From Archilochus colubris (taxonomy: Eukaryota; Chordata; Aves; Apodiformes; Trochilidae), in the NCBI GenBank assembly GCA_023079485.1, contig CM041084.1:22472609-22536608 (forward strand): a stretch of DNA of 64,000 nucleotides. The letters run 5' to 3'. Of the stretch, positions 1 to 12,551 are shown piece by piece. The notes under the pieces were generated by a model, which was not told the DNA's origin, searched no databases, and was given only the letters and a program-made list of their open reading frames with translations. Positions within the stretch are counted from its first letter, which is position 1, and each line of letters starts with the position of its first letter. The translations under genes were made by a program, and so were the position numbers.

Positions 1-2039
1 AGTGAAGTTTCAGGGCTTGCTTTAAAATTCTCTCCAGCACTTGCAGATGGTCTGACTATTCAAATATTTGCATTTAAGATAAAGAGAATGTATTGTTCCA
101 CCAGAGTTGCTTTTCTCTTCAATAACAGATAACCTATAAAATTCTGGGAATCCTCCAAACTTGTTATTTGACACCAGCCACTACCTGTACTAATGGTATT
201 TCAGCTGATATTTTGCAGGCTTTTTTTCTGGAGTTAGTACTCAAAAATTCTCACTTTTTTAAAGCAAAGGACAAAGCTAGTGATGACTTTGATCAAGTAC
301 ATTTCCTTGGTGTTGATGCAATAAAAGAAGACAAAGCTGAGTAATGCAGTGAAGGATGCGTTGTCCATTTGGGACATGGCTTATTGAGGCAGCACCAAAA
401 AAAACCTATCTGGGAGAATAAAAGAGGAATATATATCTGAAATAGCTGAAGATTTTACAGAAACTGGGAATAAGCCTTTAAGCTAAACACAGACTTCATG
501 CAAAAATGCACTTCAATGACAGTATCTATTCACTGGCAGAGGTGTATTTTTTCATTTTATTTGTAAATGCATTCAGTGATGTGTTAACAATTAATTGAAG
601 TAATGCTTGCTATACTTTGTGTTTTGAAAGAAGCTATGTTGTATTGGATTTATTGTGCTTTGCCTGTTTGGGCATGTCCTCTTCTTTTGTGATACTGACA
701 CTTCATTTTGGGACTCGAGCAATTTCCTGCAGCCAGGGCTTGCTCTCCTGAAGCCAGGTAAGAATTCCTGAAAAAAAGGTGTGCTAGTCAACCTAATCAA
801 GCAGTACATTTTATGTCATTGCAATGTTAATTCTACATGCACAATGTGTTCTCATAGTTCATGGCAACAGAAGTGAAGATTAAGCAGAAGATCTGTGGCT
901 AGCATGAAGTTTGTGTCTTAGAAGCTGTGAAATTTCTGTGTATCCATGTAACTCTGCAAAAGAGTGCTGGAGCATGGCTCCTGGACTCTGAAATGCTGCA
1001 GAGAAACCATTCTGCTATGTCTAAGGCAGCTTTTGTCCAAAACTCTCACCTTGAGAACTGCCCATATTTAATTGGGCTGTATGTGAGGCAGGTATTGCCA
1101 AGTAGCTTTTCAAGGAATGCTGGATGATTTTTGCCAGATGTGTTCATAAACCAGATGGGGCAGGCAGAGTCAGTCTCTGAGTTTTTGGTGGTTAATCTAA
1201 TGCATATTTTGGATTTGTTTTTTCTGAACATAATTCCAGAACTGAGTTGTGCAAGCAAATCAGAGAAGCAGCATACCACTTCACTGAAAGCTGCTGCTGG
1301 ATGGTAGGAAAGTGAAGAAATGTGAGAGATAAATTCAGAGAAAATAGTGTTTTAATAGTAAAGCAATAATACTTATTAATTAAAAATAACATTAATCTTT
1401 ACATTGCAAGTTTGCTTATTTCATGAAGTGATTTTCTGGTATATTTACCGATAATAGGCAATGATGAAGTGAAATCTTAATATTTTGAGTCTTTGGTGAA
1501 GCTGTTTTCCAAAGAAGTTGTAATTGATAGCTATATACATGTATACTTTGTGCTTCTTTTTAAGCTGGGACATATCATTCAGTATTCTGATATGCAATGC
1601 CTTTCAGATTTATTTTTTAAACCATTAAGCCATTTTAATCTATATTTAAAAGGCAATGTTTTAATGTGAACAGTGAGAATAGCATTTTAGGTTCTCCCTT
1701 TAGGTTCTTCCTCTTTCCTCCAGATATTACCTTTGTGGTGTTGATGGTAATATTTTCATCACAAGGTATAGAATAATACTGAAATTCAAGTAATTGATAT
1801 GCCATATGCAGGATGTTACAAAAGAAAAATTAATTTACATTTGGTGAATATTCATATCAGTCAGATTGCCAAGGTTGTTCAGTAAAATGGAGTGTAAACA
1901 TACAAGCATGCATGTGCACATCTGTGGCTGAAAAATCTCCTTATTTTCCGTTTGTTCTGTCCACTTCTAAGTAGAAGGATATTTATTGCTGTAGTCATAC
2001 AGATATTAATACACTCTTTTCCATCTGACTTTCTTTTAG
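1..2039 (+). other. CDK14: CDK14 intron, 3' part only
   Basis: This is the downstream end of the intron that precedes the 63-bp exon at 2040. It is AT-rich and I see no exon, RNA gene or recognisable repeat in it. The expected preceding CDK14 exon, which encodes the hinge ending in an EYV-like sequence, was looked for in translation and not found, so it lies upstream of the window. The intron ends in a short pyrimidine tract and TTTTAG at 2034-2039. A TATTAATAC stretch near 2004-2012 is a plausible branch-point region. Confidence 0.8.
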
Positions 2040-2102
2040 CACACTGATTTATGTCAGTACATGGACAAAAACCCTGGAGGGCTTCATCCAGAAAATGTGA
2101 AG
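2040..2102 (+). CDS. CDK14: CDK14 coding exon (63 bp), kinase domain just after the hinge
   Basis: This short internal exon encodes 21 residues, HTDLCQYMDKNPGGLHPENV followed by K. It is the stretch after the hinge of the kinase domain that leads into helix E. CDK14 (PFTAIRE-1) is a cyclin-dependent-kinase-family Ser/Thr kinase. It is activated at the plasma membrane by cyclin Y and is linked to LRP6 phosphorylation in Wnt signalling (family knowledge). The acceptor is a T-rich tract ending TTTTAG at 2034-2039. The donor is a near-consensus AAG|GTAAGA at 2102/2103. Both boundaries are phase 0, so the exon joins directly to the LFLFQ exon at 14752, restoring the family sequence NVK-LFLFQ. From memory the mammalian protein has H for N and D for E at two positions here; both changes are conservative. 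I separate CDK14 from CDK15 mainly on the later exons. Confidence 0.93.
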
Positions 2103-5100
2103 GTAAGAGACAAAAAGAGCACACATGCAAGGCAAACACACTAACAGTAACTTTGTGCAAAATGTCACGCTAGTTGTTTCATAGAAACTGATTATTAGCT
2201 GAAGGGCAAGTGATTGGCATATGAACTATATTTTAAAAATTTATATTTTTTCTTTTTAAAAATTAAAAATGCAAGTATTTTAAGTGATCCTGAGCCAGAA
2301 TATATGGGTAAATAACTTTATGCTGTTGGTAACCCCTCCCCTCCATTCAAACATTTGCTTTCAAAACAAGACAATAACATCCTAAACCCCCAGAGTATAC
2401 TTGCTTTAGGCTGTCAGTGCTAGATCCTCAGTGAGATAAGTCCTTGTATGCTTACTGAGTTTGAGGGAACTGTAATTTATTAGCTGAATGTACTGCTTTT
2501 TATATAGGAGCAGATAAAAATCTTCCATAAGATTTTTGCTCACTTATTTTGACAAAGCCTCTTCATAGCTGATCTCTCTTTTAAGTTGGTTTGGTGTTTT
2601 TTTTTCCTTCTAAGGTAGATACTGAGATTCATCGTAGAGGTGCAAGGGAGTTTATTAGCAGGATTTAATAGAAAGGTAGATAATAGAAACTTGATCCAGT
2701 TACTTTCTGGGAAGTCAGCCAAGTGATTTTATCATCAAATAGAAGCCAATCAAACATGCAGAATGTGCTGTGTGTATGTGTAGATCACTCAAATATTTGT
2801 TACACTTGTCTTGCACTTTGACATCGGTCCCATTGTTGTTCTACTTTGGAAGTGTTTAAATCTTCACTTGGCACACCGGGAGTGTTATCCACTTATCCAA
2901 ACTTAGTTTCTTGAAATTAAGAAGTTCATTGAAAGAATAAGTTTCACTTTCCTGGAAAACTGAGAAGGCCTGTTTGGTTTCAGAAAAGAAAATATTTAAA
3001 CAGAGGAGGAAAGAAGTATTTTTGTTGCAATAGCTGGTAATTGTTGTACATCAACAAGATTTATAATGTAGATTCATTAATTTTCTGTGAAAAAAAATAA
3101 ATTCTTGCCTTATATATTTGGCCAAACTAAGAAAAAAACAATTACATGATGAGTATACTGCAAGATAGCATCCTTTGTATGTTTGTCACTCAGACATTTT
3201 GCTGGCCTGGAAAGGGGAAGTCTGTGGTTCTCCTCCCAGTGCCAGCTTCACAATATTTTCAAGGTGGCACTTGAAAATGGCTGATTAAGGGGTGAATGAG
3301 GGTGGACCTGCTTTTTGGCCACTAAAACTTCTGAGCTTTCTTCATCGCTCAGCTTCCTGGGCAGAATTTCCTGGGCTGAATGCGCTCGTTTAAACAATGG
3401 ATTTGTGCTTCATTTCCCTGTGTGAATGCTTTTACATTCAGCTCTCTGAAGTTTGGAATAAGCTAAGTCTGTCTTTGAAAGTTCTTTGTGCTGCTTCAGA
3501 TTTGTAAGACTACTCCAGGGCTGCAGTTCTGTTTAGCTCAAGATCTAAAACACAGTAGTCATTGCAGCTTTAATTGATCCCCACTGAGAAGACATCATAA
3601 TTCACACAGCTGTACTTTTTTCTTGTTTGTATGAGGGCCCAGTGAGCTTGCCTTTAAGGAGGATGGGCATACATGGATGTATTAGGGCTTCCTAATACAT
3701 TACTCATCTAAAGCCTGAGATACCCATCTTTTAAAACAGGAGCTGTGCAGGAGGTTGCAGCATATGTATTTCCCTTCAAATTTTGCTGCATGTATTCCTG
3801 TGTCTGTCTTTACCATCTAATAACTGTTCAGCAGCAATTCCAATGCTTATGGGCACGTTAGACATATTTCTTTGAGTGGGCAAATGTAGGGTCTTATTTA
3901 GTAGACTCACTTGCCAGGCCAGCAGTACAGGCCAGCCTTAGTTCAAAGCAGTAATTTTTAAAACCTAGCATGATGATTTGAGCTCCTACCATTTTAAAAA
4001 GCAGTCAGCCTGCCTGGGGTTTTTCAGTGAAATGCTCGCTCTCATGCTATGAGTCAAAAACAGCCACTTAGCCCAAAAAAGGGATTTTTTCTCCTGGGAG
4101 GACAGGAACAGGAGAGAAGGGAACCTAATCATATATGCTAAAAATTCCAGACCTTCACCAGCATGCAAAATGACAAGGCTTGTGCTGTGGGAAGAGCAGA
4201 GAGGAAATAAGATGGTTGCTACATAATATCTTTATGCTTTGTTGGATTGCACTCAGTTTGCTGACTTACATAATTGTGGTTCTGACACTTGGCCACCTAT
4301 TTTGGGTTTAGCTTCTGAACAGAGTTGTTTATCTGGAGCTACAGCTGATTTTTAAGGGTTCAGCTAAGCCCTGAGTTAATTAGTAGTCTCTCCCTGCCAA
4401 CCCCTTCTTGCTAGAGGTCCTTCTGGATTTTCACTCTGAGTCAGACTTTTAGACTGCATTTGTTCAGAATCACTGGTTATGTGATTCCTAAATCCATTTA
4501 AAAAATTTACAATCAAGCAATTATATTCTGGTAGCAATAAATTAGTCTCGGCTGTCTGGGCTAACCTGTGGGATTAAGCAATTGATGCTCTTCCAGTATG
4601 ACAAAAGGCCTCCTGCCTTTTGATTTTGTTCCTGTGGAAAGTGTTGCTTACTGTTGGATATTCCTTTCCAGCTTGTTGCCAGTTATTATAAATACAAAAC
4701 CACATACTCACACATCTTTCTTTTTCCAAATAATATTTCACAGTAGTTCCCAGGAAACTACTTTATAGGAGTGCAGAAGCAAAGCCATTATTTCCTTATG
4801 TTTTGGTTTCTACAGGACATCTTCAGCCTAATTATAGTTCTGAATTTTCTCCATATTTACAAGCTAGAGACAATGCTTGCTCCCTCAGGCTTACTCATAT
4901 ATGAGGAATAGTAAATAAAATAAAATCTAAATTACTTTGATGGACACACGTATTGCTGTCCCCTTGAGCATTGTGTTTGACATTGCCTTTCTTTGTGGTT
5001 TCAAATAGGCTATTTGCTGTCACTTAAATATTTCAAATGAAGAGTAAGCAGAATATTATAAGTATGTGGGAGTATAAAGAAGAACGTCTGAATTGCCAGC

Positions 5101-7040
5101 TACAGGAGTCTCAGGGCAGTATGTTTAAGCAAACAAAAAATGCTGCTTCCTGAAATATTAGGTTTAGCATTTTAATGTTATGTAAGTATTCACACATAAT
5201 GATTTCAGAATTTTGTCGTTCATGACTAGAGGCCCAAGTCTTGAAGTTAACATCAGGTTTTAAACCATTAAAAGATTTTATGTGTAAGGCTGAGATGTTA
5301 TTATTTAAAGTTGTTTTTAAAATATCTATTCCTGAGAATGTTTAATGAAGTATCCTGGTGACATAAATATGGTTAGATACCTACAACATCTTTATCAGCC
5401 AGAAGGAAAATTGACAGAAAGTAGTTGTTTCAGTCCATGGATTCTCCAAACTCTGATAGCTCCAAATACACATATATACATCATATAACTAACAAGCCTG
5501 CATATCTACCATTTGTTTATTAATATACATTAATATACTGTGTACAGTAGCACAGTTAAAGTTAAGGGTAAAAAACGTAAGCAGAAAGCACAGCCTTATC
5601 TCCTCTAGTCCTAAAAATGTCTTTCTCATTTTTTCCAAAACTGAAGGCAAGCAATAAATCTGGAAAACATGGCCCCACATCTAATGGTGTTTCTGTTGGA
5701 AGTTACTGCTACAGCCTTGTACGTGGCTGGAGCTAAGAGATGTCTTATAGGTGTAGACCATGCAGTGCTTGACAAACTCCAAAGTGTGGCTGTGGCAAAG
5801 TGAGGTACAAGACTTGCTTCTGCCTCTCCCTGTTCCTCCTGGCCCAGACTTCTGAATCTGTACTCCTGGCTTCCTTTCCTACAGCTGTTGCTGCCTTTAA
5901 AGATAGTTCAGACTTTTTGGACTTCAGTTGAAACATCTGGATTGCTTCCTGCAACAGGAACTCTAATAGGTCACAGCAGCTAACCAACCCTGCCAGTAAT
6001 TTTTTTCATTATGATCTTCATTCTGATTTGTGTTCCTTTCTGTCTGGTACAGCTTTTCGACTTCTTCATTCTCCTGGGCCTTTGTTTGCAGCTGTCCATA
6101 AGTGGTTCTTATTTTGTAAATTCATAATTCGATTTTTAAGTATATTTTTTGTACATCTCAGAATATCCAGTGAAAATGTAAATGTTCTTAACCTCTTTTA
6201 ACCTTTTAAATAGGTTTTATTTTAGCTTCCTCTTTTTTCCATGTTATCACATTCCCAATAATGCAAGTAAATTTATCTATATGTATTGATGCATTTATTT
6301 TATGGCTCAGTCCATTTTATGTAACTCCTATTACTGGTAGAAACAAGTGATGCGAAGTCTTGCATTTGTCATGCCTGTTTTGCTTGCCTGCATTCCTGCC
6401 TTAAAATGAGTCTATTAATGAAAGCTTATTTGCTTTTTAATTAGTGATGTTGCATGGAAATAGCTGTAGTCTTTTGGGAAAAGCATCCTCAGTTTTTTCT
6501 CTCTGCCTTTTTTCCTGCACTTGCAGTGTTAGAGGTAGTATTGATTTTTTGAGCATTTGATTCCAAAAAACAGTATTTGACAAAATAAAAAGATACTTGC
6601 CTCTGACCCCACTATTTCTCAACCCACATGGCACCAGCCTAAATCACACTGGGGTTGTCAGCCAGGCAAACTCTGTCTCTTAATTACTCTCAAAATCTTT
6701 TACTTCAGGCAGCTTGGAAGACTCATGTTGTCTACTATGATCAGAGGGAGAAGGAACTTCCAGTTTGTTCTTATTCTATCAAATATTGCTTCGCTCATTT
6801 TGTTCTTTTCCCTGGGCACCTTTCCTCTTGCCAGGGCCAAAAAGTGACAGGAAGAAATAGGCAGAGACTCTCGGAGAACTTTGCATGCAGAGCAAAGGAA
6901 TATTCAGCCTTCTCCCAGGAGCCTTCAAGACTTCAGCTCTTACCCATCTCAATTCTGAGCCTTTCTCGCTCCTAAGAAGAAAGGAAGTAAAATATCTATT
7001 TTATGGATATTTTTGAAGCAAAACCTCAACCAACCTCAAC

Positions 7041-7142
7041 AGGGTGCTGAACCACCTCATTTAAACTATATTTTTCCCTAGAAAGGTAGCACTAGATGAT
7101 CCTTGAGGTCTCTTCCAACCTGCCATTCAATGATTCAATGTA
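7041..7142 (+). mobile_element. CR1 LINE 3' end fragment
   Basis: The sequence carries the standard avian CR1 3' untranslated signature, a CTAGATGATCCTTGAGGTC-type block followed by TTCCAACCTG. It ends in two decayed 8-mer tail units (ATTCAATG twice, 7125-7140). The element is severely 5'-truncated, as most CR1 copies are, and the decayed tail suggests it is old. CR1 is a non-LTR retrotransposon; this piece has no coding capacity. Confidence 0.85.
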
Positions 7143-10100
7143 TTAAGCCCTGCCCCCACCACAACCTTTAAAAATGCATTTTATCAGTAACTGAGCCAGA
7201 GACAATAGTTGACATGTAATAGTGTGAGGAGAAGTGTGGAGTGGAATTTGGGTATTAAACTCTGCAGGACAGTCCAATAGTCTCTGTGAAATATATGCTT
7301 AAGTTTCATCAAAAAGCTGTAATTAGTTTCAGTGTTAAAACTTAGAAGAAATAGTTTAAATTGCTAGGAAGTATTGAAACATTATGGGATGGTGTAATCA
7401 GTTCTTGTGTGAAATGCTCAAGATGTGATCAGTCAAATTTATATCACTCTAGGTTTAAAAAAACAAACAAACAATCACAAACCAAATAACACAAATCCTA
7501 AATCAGATATCTTAAAAATACTGGATTTATGAAACTGAAGTTTTTATTCTGGCCTCCTAAACAAGATGAAGTGCATATTGAATTGAAAGTGTTGGAATAC
7601 AGAGAATGTTATTTCATGCTGTCAGAAATCTCTGGCACTTAATGACTTGTTGTATTCATTTATTCCTCTCCATACTTCAGTACTGTGAACAATGTCCTTA
7701 ACTAATGGTTGCAGTTTTTAAAGGTTTTGTTAGATTAATAATTTTGGCACTTACTGACTAATATGAAGATTAATAATCTGAGTCAAAGCCATGGGGTAGT
7801 TGTCATTTGATGCCTTTATTAAACATAAATATTTATCATTGAACTGATTACAGTTTTAGAATAATTTGAAGCACAAAGGGTAAGGAAGCATTCAGAACAT
7901 GGAAGAATTAGGCAGCTCCTCCTGTATCCCATCCATGTGAGGCTTATTGCACTTGATGTGCAGCTGCTTGAACTTAGGCAATAGCAAAGCATTGTGTATT
8001 GGCTCTTGCTAAGCAGTAGCCCCACTCATTTTTAGTAAGATATAAAACTAATGCTTGTGAGTAAAACCAAGTATCTAAAAAGTAAGCTAAAATGCTTTGG
8101 TTTTTGGGTTAAAATTGTGTTACCTGTCTAGGCCTCCATGGTGTGCTTCAGTTTTCTTTTCAACATGAGGTTGTATAAGCATCTATGGGGTGAACGAGAG
8201 CTTTGTGTTCCCCTTTTCTGTGGGAGAAGTGCAATGCATCACATGATGGGGCTTGCATCCATATGTGACAAATGTGTGATTATTTGGTGTAGGGGAAGCT
8301 GTGGCACATGAACGCCTGTGTGTAACTAGAGGTGTCTGCCATAGACACACAGGAAATGAGGCATTAAACCATGGCAATATACCCAGCTGTGGTGAATTTT
8401 TATATCTTTTTTCACGTCTCATATTGACTCACTGGAGTTTGAAGAAAGCACCCTTTTAGTCTAAGGTGAATAAATACATACTATGGTGGTCCTTTTAATT
8501 TTATCAGATATTACTGGAAGCAAATTAAACTAATGTCATGCTTTTGAAATCTTCCTCCTACTCACTGGAATTAGTGATGCTGCTGCTGTAGAGTTGAACT
8601 GAAAATGTTTTTCAACAGATATGCTAAGTAGGACGCGATGCTGTTTAATGTGGTTGAGGAGTTGCTATTTTTCATTCCTCATTCAGCGAATAAGCAGGTG
8701 TACAGCAGACAGAATAATGTTATGCCAAATTAAGGTCCTCTTTTACACATGGCATTGAGAATTGATTATTTAAATTAGACTTTTTACTTATCAGACATTA
8801 AATACACCATCAGCATTTCATTCTACTTTAAGTCAGTCGTGTCACTTAATCATTTGATAGTATGCAGAACTGTGAACACTAAATGCAGAAGCTTTATCTG
8901 TGTGTTAAAATTCATGCTAGAACAATGTCACATATTGCTGTAAGAAATATGTGCAAACTCAAAACTGAAAGGAGTGTATGCATTTGTATTTTATTGTCTG
9001 TGTAATCTCTGTGATTCATGTATGGCAAAAACCAAGTTACTATAGTGATGAAGAAAATATTTTTTCCCAGTGTTTTTAAAGCTGGTAAGGCACCAAGTGC
9101 CACTCTGGCCTAGTTCAGCATGGTAGTGAATTCATGGAAGGTAAACAAGGAAATTTAATTGAATTGAATTTATTTTCACTCTTGCCATTCAGAACCAGAA
9201 GTCTGAGAGTTTTCCACTTATTGAACATTACCAGGTGACTATAACTGATCATAAGGGAGTGTCTTTATTCTCAGTTAATTAAGCACACCTTCCTCATTGG
9301 AAATGACTGTAGTAGTACCCAGAGGGGACAAAAATTATTAAAGGAACATCAAAGAGAATAGAAGTTAGCAAATTAGCATTTTCCAAATCTTTTTCTGTTG
9401 CAGTTCTGCTGCAACAAAGTGGAAAAATCTGTAGTTTTAGTTTGTTTGTTTTTTATAGTAAAGATATACTGCATCTTCCAAGTGTCTGTGTTGCATGTAT
9501 TTGTGTGTGATATTTTCTTTGGTAAGGCTCTGGTGTAAAGAATACATGAACAATTCAGAAGCCTTTATAAATGCATTTTGGATAGTACTTTTTAAAAAAA
9601 TTCTTTTGGAGAAGAATGGATCAATTGGATCCAGGCAGGTAAGATATGAGAATCTTTTATTGAGATAAAGCTTATAATGATCATGAAAAATTAATATGAT
9701 TCAAATGGCTGACAGTTTATTTTATTCAGATAGGATCTTTTATTCCTAGGGATGCAAATTTATCTCAAGTCAACTCTTTGTACCTGGAATTTCTTCTGAC
9801 AATTTAAGCTGAAGAGTCTACAAAGCTTCAACCTAAAAAGTTCAGTATTTCTCCAGAACAGTGCTAGAAGTGAAAAGCTGGATTTTATCTTGTGGATTAT
9901 CCTGGTTGGGAGGAGAGAAAAGAGCAAACCAGTGGTAATAAAAAAGATTGTACTCAATGAGCTTTTGGCATGCTAGCAGAAGTCACACAGGTGTTTCTCA
10001 ATGCTTCTGTGATAATACATATTGCCAGGTAGTTTTGTCTTATGTTGATTTAAAATAAATAGATCTGAAACTCCCCCAGAAAATCTTGTAAACCCAAAAA

Positions 10101-10926
10101 TAACTGAACATTGTGTTCGGTTGTTTTTCTTTCCAAGGCTGTGAAATATTAGTGTTGAGATTTATTATCTCCTTTTGCCTTTGTAAATAGCCAGTATTTC
10201 ACAGAACCTTATAATATCCTCTGGATGATAGGGAGAAGTACACTGGTTGCAAGCATGAGGTGGTGTCCTGGGCTGGGTTTCTCTTACTGGTATTTTTAGA
10301 ACTGATGGCCTATTAAGACTGAATATGATATTGATTGATGCTGAATACACACAAGGGAATTCAGATGATTATATGATACTCAGATGGTGTGTTTTGATAC
10401 ACACAATAAGCAGAACATTTGTGTTATCAGTAATGAGTGATAGATAATAAACCTTGTGCAGTACTGTGTATTACTTTTTGAAAGTAATTATGCAAATACA
10501 GCAATATATGCTTGCTAAAGGACCAGCACATTAATCCAGTCTTGCTTTCAGCTTTCATTGGAACTGACATAGACTCCTGGTCCAGGTTAGCTCAGCTCCG
10601 TTTTCTGTCTTTTGCTGCAGAGAGAACCAAGAGTTTTATGCATCTTCTGTAAACTAAAATGTTCCATTTAGCTTTCTTCTTCTGTATCTAGGGCCAGGTC
10701 CTTTATTTCTACAATGTAACATGTGGTAAGGGAGCTCAAATGCAGGAAAAAATTCAAAAATCCTTCTGTGCCATCAGGTAAAGACAGTTTCTGTCTTTAA
10801 AAAAACTCCTCATTGGCCTCGTCAGTCTGTTCTCTTGGGGAGCATCTTTCTTGCCATTAGTGTCCTTGATACCTCAACAACAGGTGTATGAATGTTGCAT
10901 TTTCTGGAGAATCTCTCTGGGTGTGT

Positions 10927-10996
10927 CTTTGGAATTGCTTGGGAACAGTAGCAGAAGAGACTTTTTATTCCCAGCAGTTTCCCACTCCACAAAAAG
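10927..10996 (-). repeat. Unclassified repeat, copy 1 of an inverted pair
   Basis: The reverse complement of this 70-bp block matches 12478-12551 on the + strand. The first 33 bases (from CTTTTTGTGGAGTGGG) are identical, and the whole block is about 90% identical with one small gap. The two copies are about 1.5 kb apart in opposite orientation in one intron. I do not recognise the family. Homology may extend weakly beyond the core, but I cannot establish it by eye. Confidence 0.75.
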
Positions 10997-12477
10997 TGAA
11001 AACACTTATTTATGCCTCTATCCTTTGCCAGAAACTCTCTGGCATCTCCAGGAATGGAAAGTAACAATGTGAAGTCAGTACAGGTCACCACTGCACAAGG
11101 GTCACCTTAATCATTAAATTCATCAGAGCTTTCAGAACCTAAGTCATAAAGTGTTAACTCACATCAGCCCCACCTGCTGGGTGCGTTTGGGATGGCCTGT
11201 GTCAGTGTTTGGTTTCTAAGCTCATTTGGATGAGAAGAGCTCAAGATCCTATGTAACATTCAGAGGTCAACAAGATAGCAAAGCATTCTGCTGCAAATAA
11301 GCCATCTGTGGCTGTCAGATCAGTGCATGTAGTGGCCTAGGCTGCACACTTACCCAGGCTCATGAAAAATGCCATGAAAGCAGGGCTGTTGATTCAGGCA
11401 GCTGGCAAGGCTCTCAGAAAATGTAATTGGTCTAAACAGGCATTTGGTCAGCTCTTACACATAGCTCAAGTGGTTACCCAGGCCTTACACTTTAAAGACT
11501 ATGTAGGTGCTAACCTTTTCCTGGAGTTGAGGGCTTTCCCATGTAAGTTTTAAAAACCACTATTATTCTTTTAATATCACAGTCCATAAACCCCAAAATA
11601 GAAATTAGCTTTTACCTGCACGCATGTTCCTCACTGACAATGAAAATTCTTCAGTAAATTATGTTGCTCTTTAAAGTGAGAATAACATAATTGTCACAGG
11701 AAAAGAAGTATTTTTTTCGTGGCGATAGTAACTAAGGTTTGAAACACAATACTAGATTATTTTTCTTCAGTGAGTGTAAAGTGTTGAGCCTTCTAATGTT
11801 AAGCCTTGCCTAACTTCATTTCTAGAGACAAATCCCATTCCTATTTTCTGTTTTTTCCAAATCTCATCACAATGACCCGTGTCATTTTGTGAGCAATTTT
11901 GTCACCAAGCCCTGTTTTTACTAACAAGACACAAACTGTACACAAGTAGTATCATTGTTTGTTTATTATAGGTTGATACTTATGCAACCTTGCAAATACT
12001 AAAATTACTACCATAAAAGCTCAAGAACTGTGAATATGTCATTTCTACCCTCACAACCAATCTGCTGAAATGCAAATAGAATTTTCAATTGACTCCGTTT
12101 GGAGTTGTCCTCTGATTCACAGGGCTGCCATCCCATGGCCCTGGGGAAATGGGAGCTGCTTGTTCAAACTCCCCCGTGGAAGCCCCAGAGATTTCACACT
12201 GACATTTCATAGTGATCAGAATTGAGCAAGGTGGAGGGAGGAGCAAGTAAGGTCAGAGTATGTCCATGGTAGGTGCTATGGCAATTTCAGATTGGTATAT
12301 GGGTAGGGGGTGATGGTACATCCATTCATCTCCATCCTTGTTAAGGTAATGCAGATAGTCTTGAAGGGAAACAGATGTCTTGGAGAGGACTTTCCCCAAA
12401 GACAAGAGAGGGAATTTGACTATGAGAAGTCAAAAGTGTTTCATGAGGCATCAGAAACAGTTTTTCCAAGTAGTTGT

Positions 12478-12551
12478 CTTTTTGTGGAGTGGGAAACTGC
12501 TGGGAATAAAGAGTCTCTTCTACTGGTCTCTCTTCCCAAGCAATCCCAAAG
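12478..12551 (+). repeat. Unclassified repeat, copy 2 of an inverted pair
   Basis: This is the + strand partner of 10927-10996. It begins CTTTTTGTGGAGTGGG and ends CAATCCCAAAG, with an extra 4 bases relative to copy 1. Both copies translate to a shared short peptide (FLWSGKLLGIKSLF), but that follows from the DNA identity and is not evidence of coding. The pair could be two insertions of one unknown interspersed repeat, or a local inverted duplication. Confidence 0.75.

Noticed and set aside
6655..6975. 106-codon + strand open frame ending in a Leu/Ser-rich segment.
   Set aside because: No recognisable similarity, no splice or promoter context, and it sits inside a CDK14 intron.
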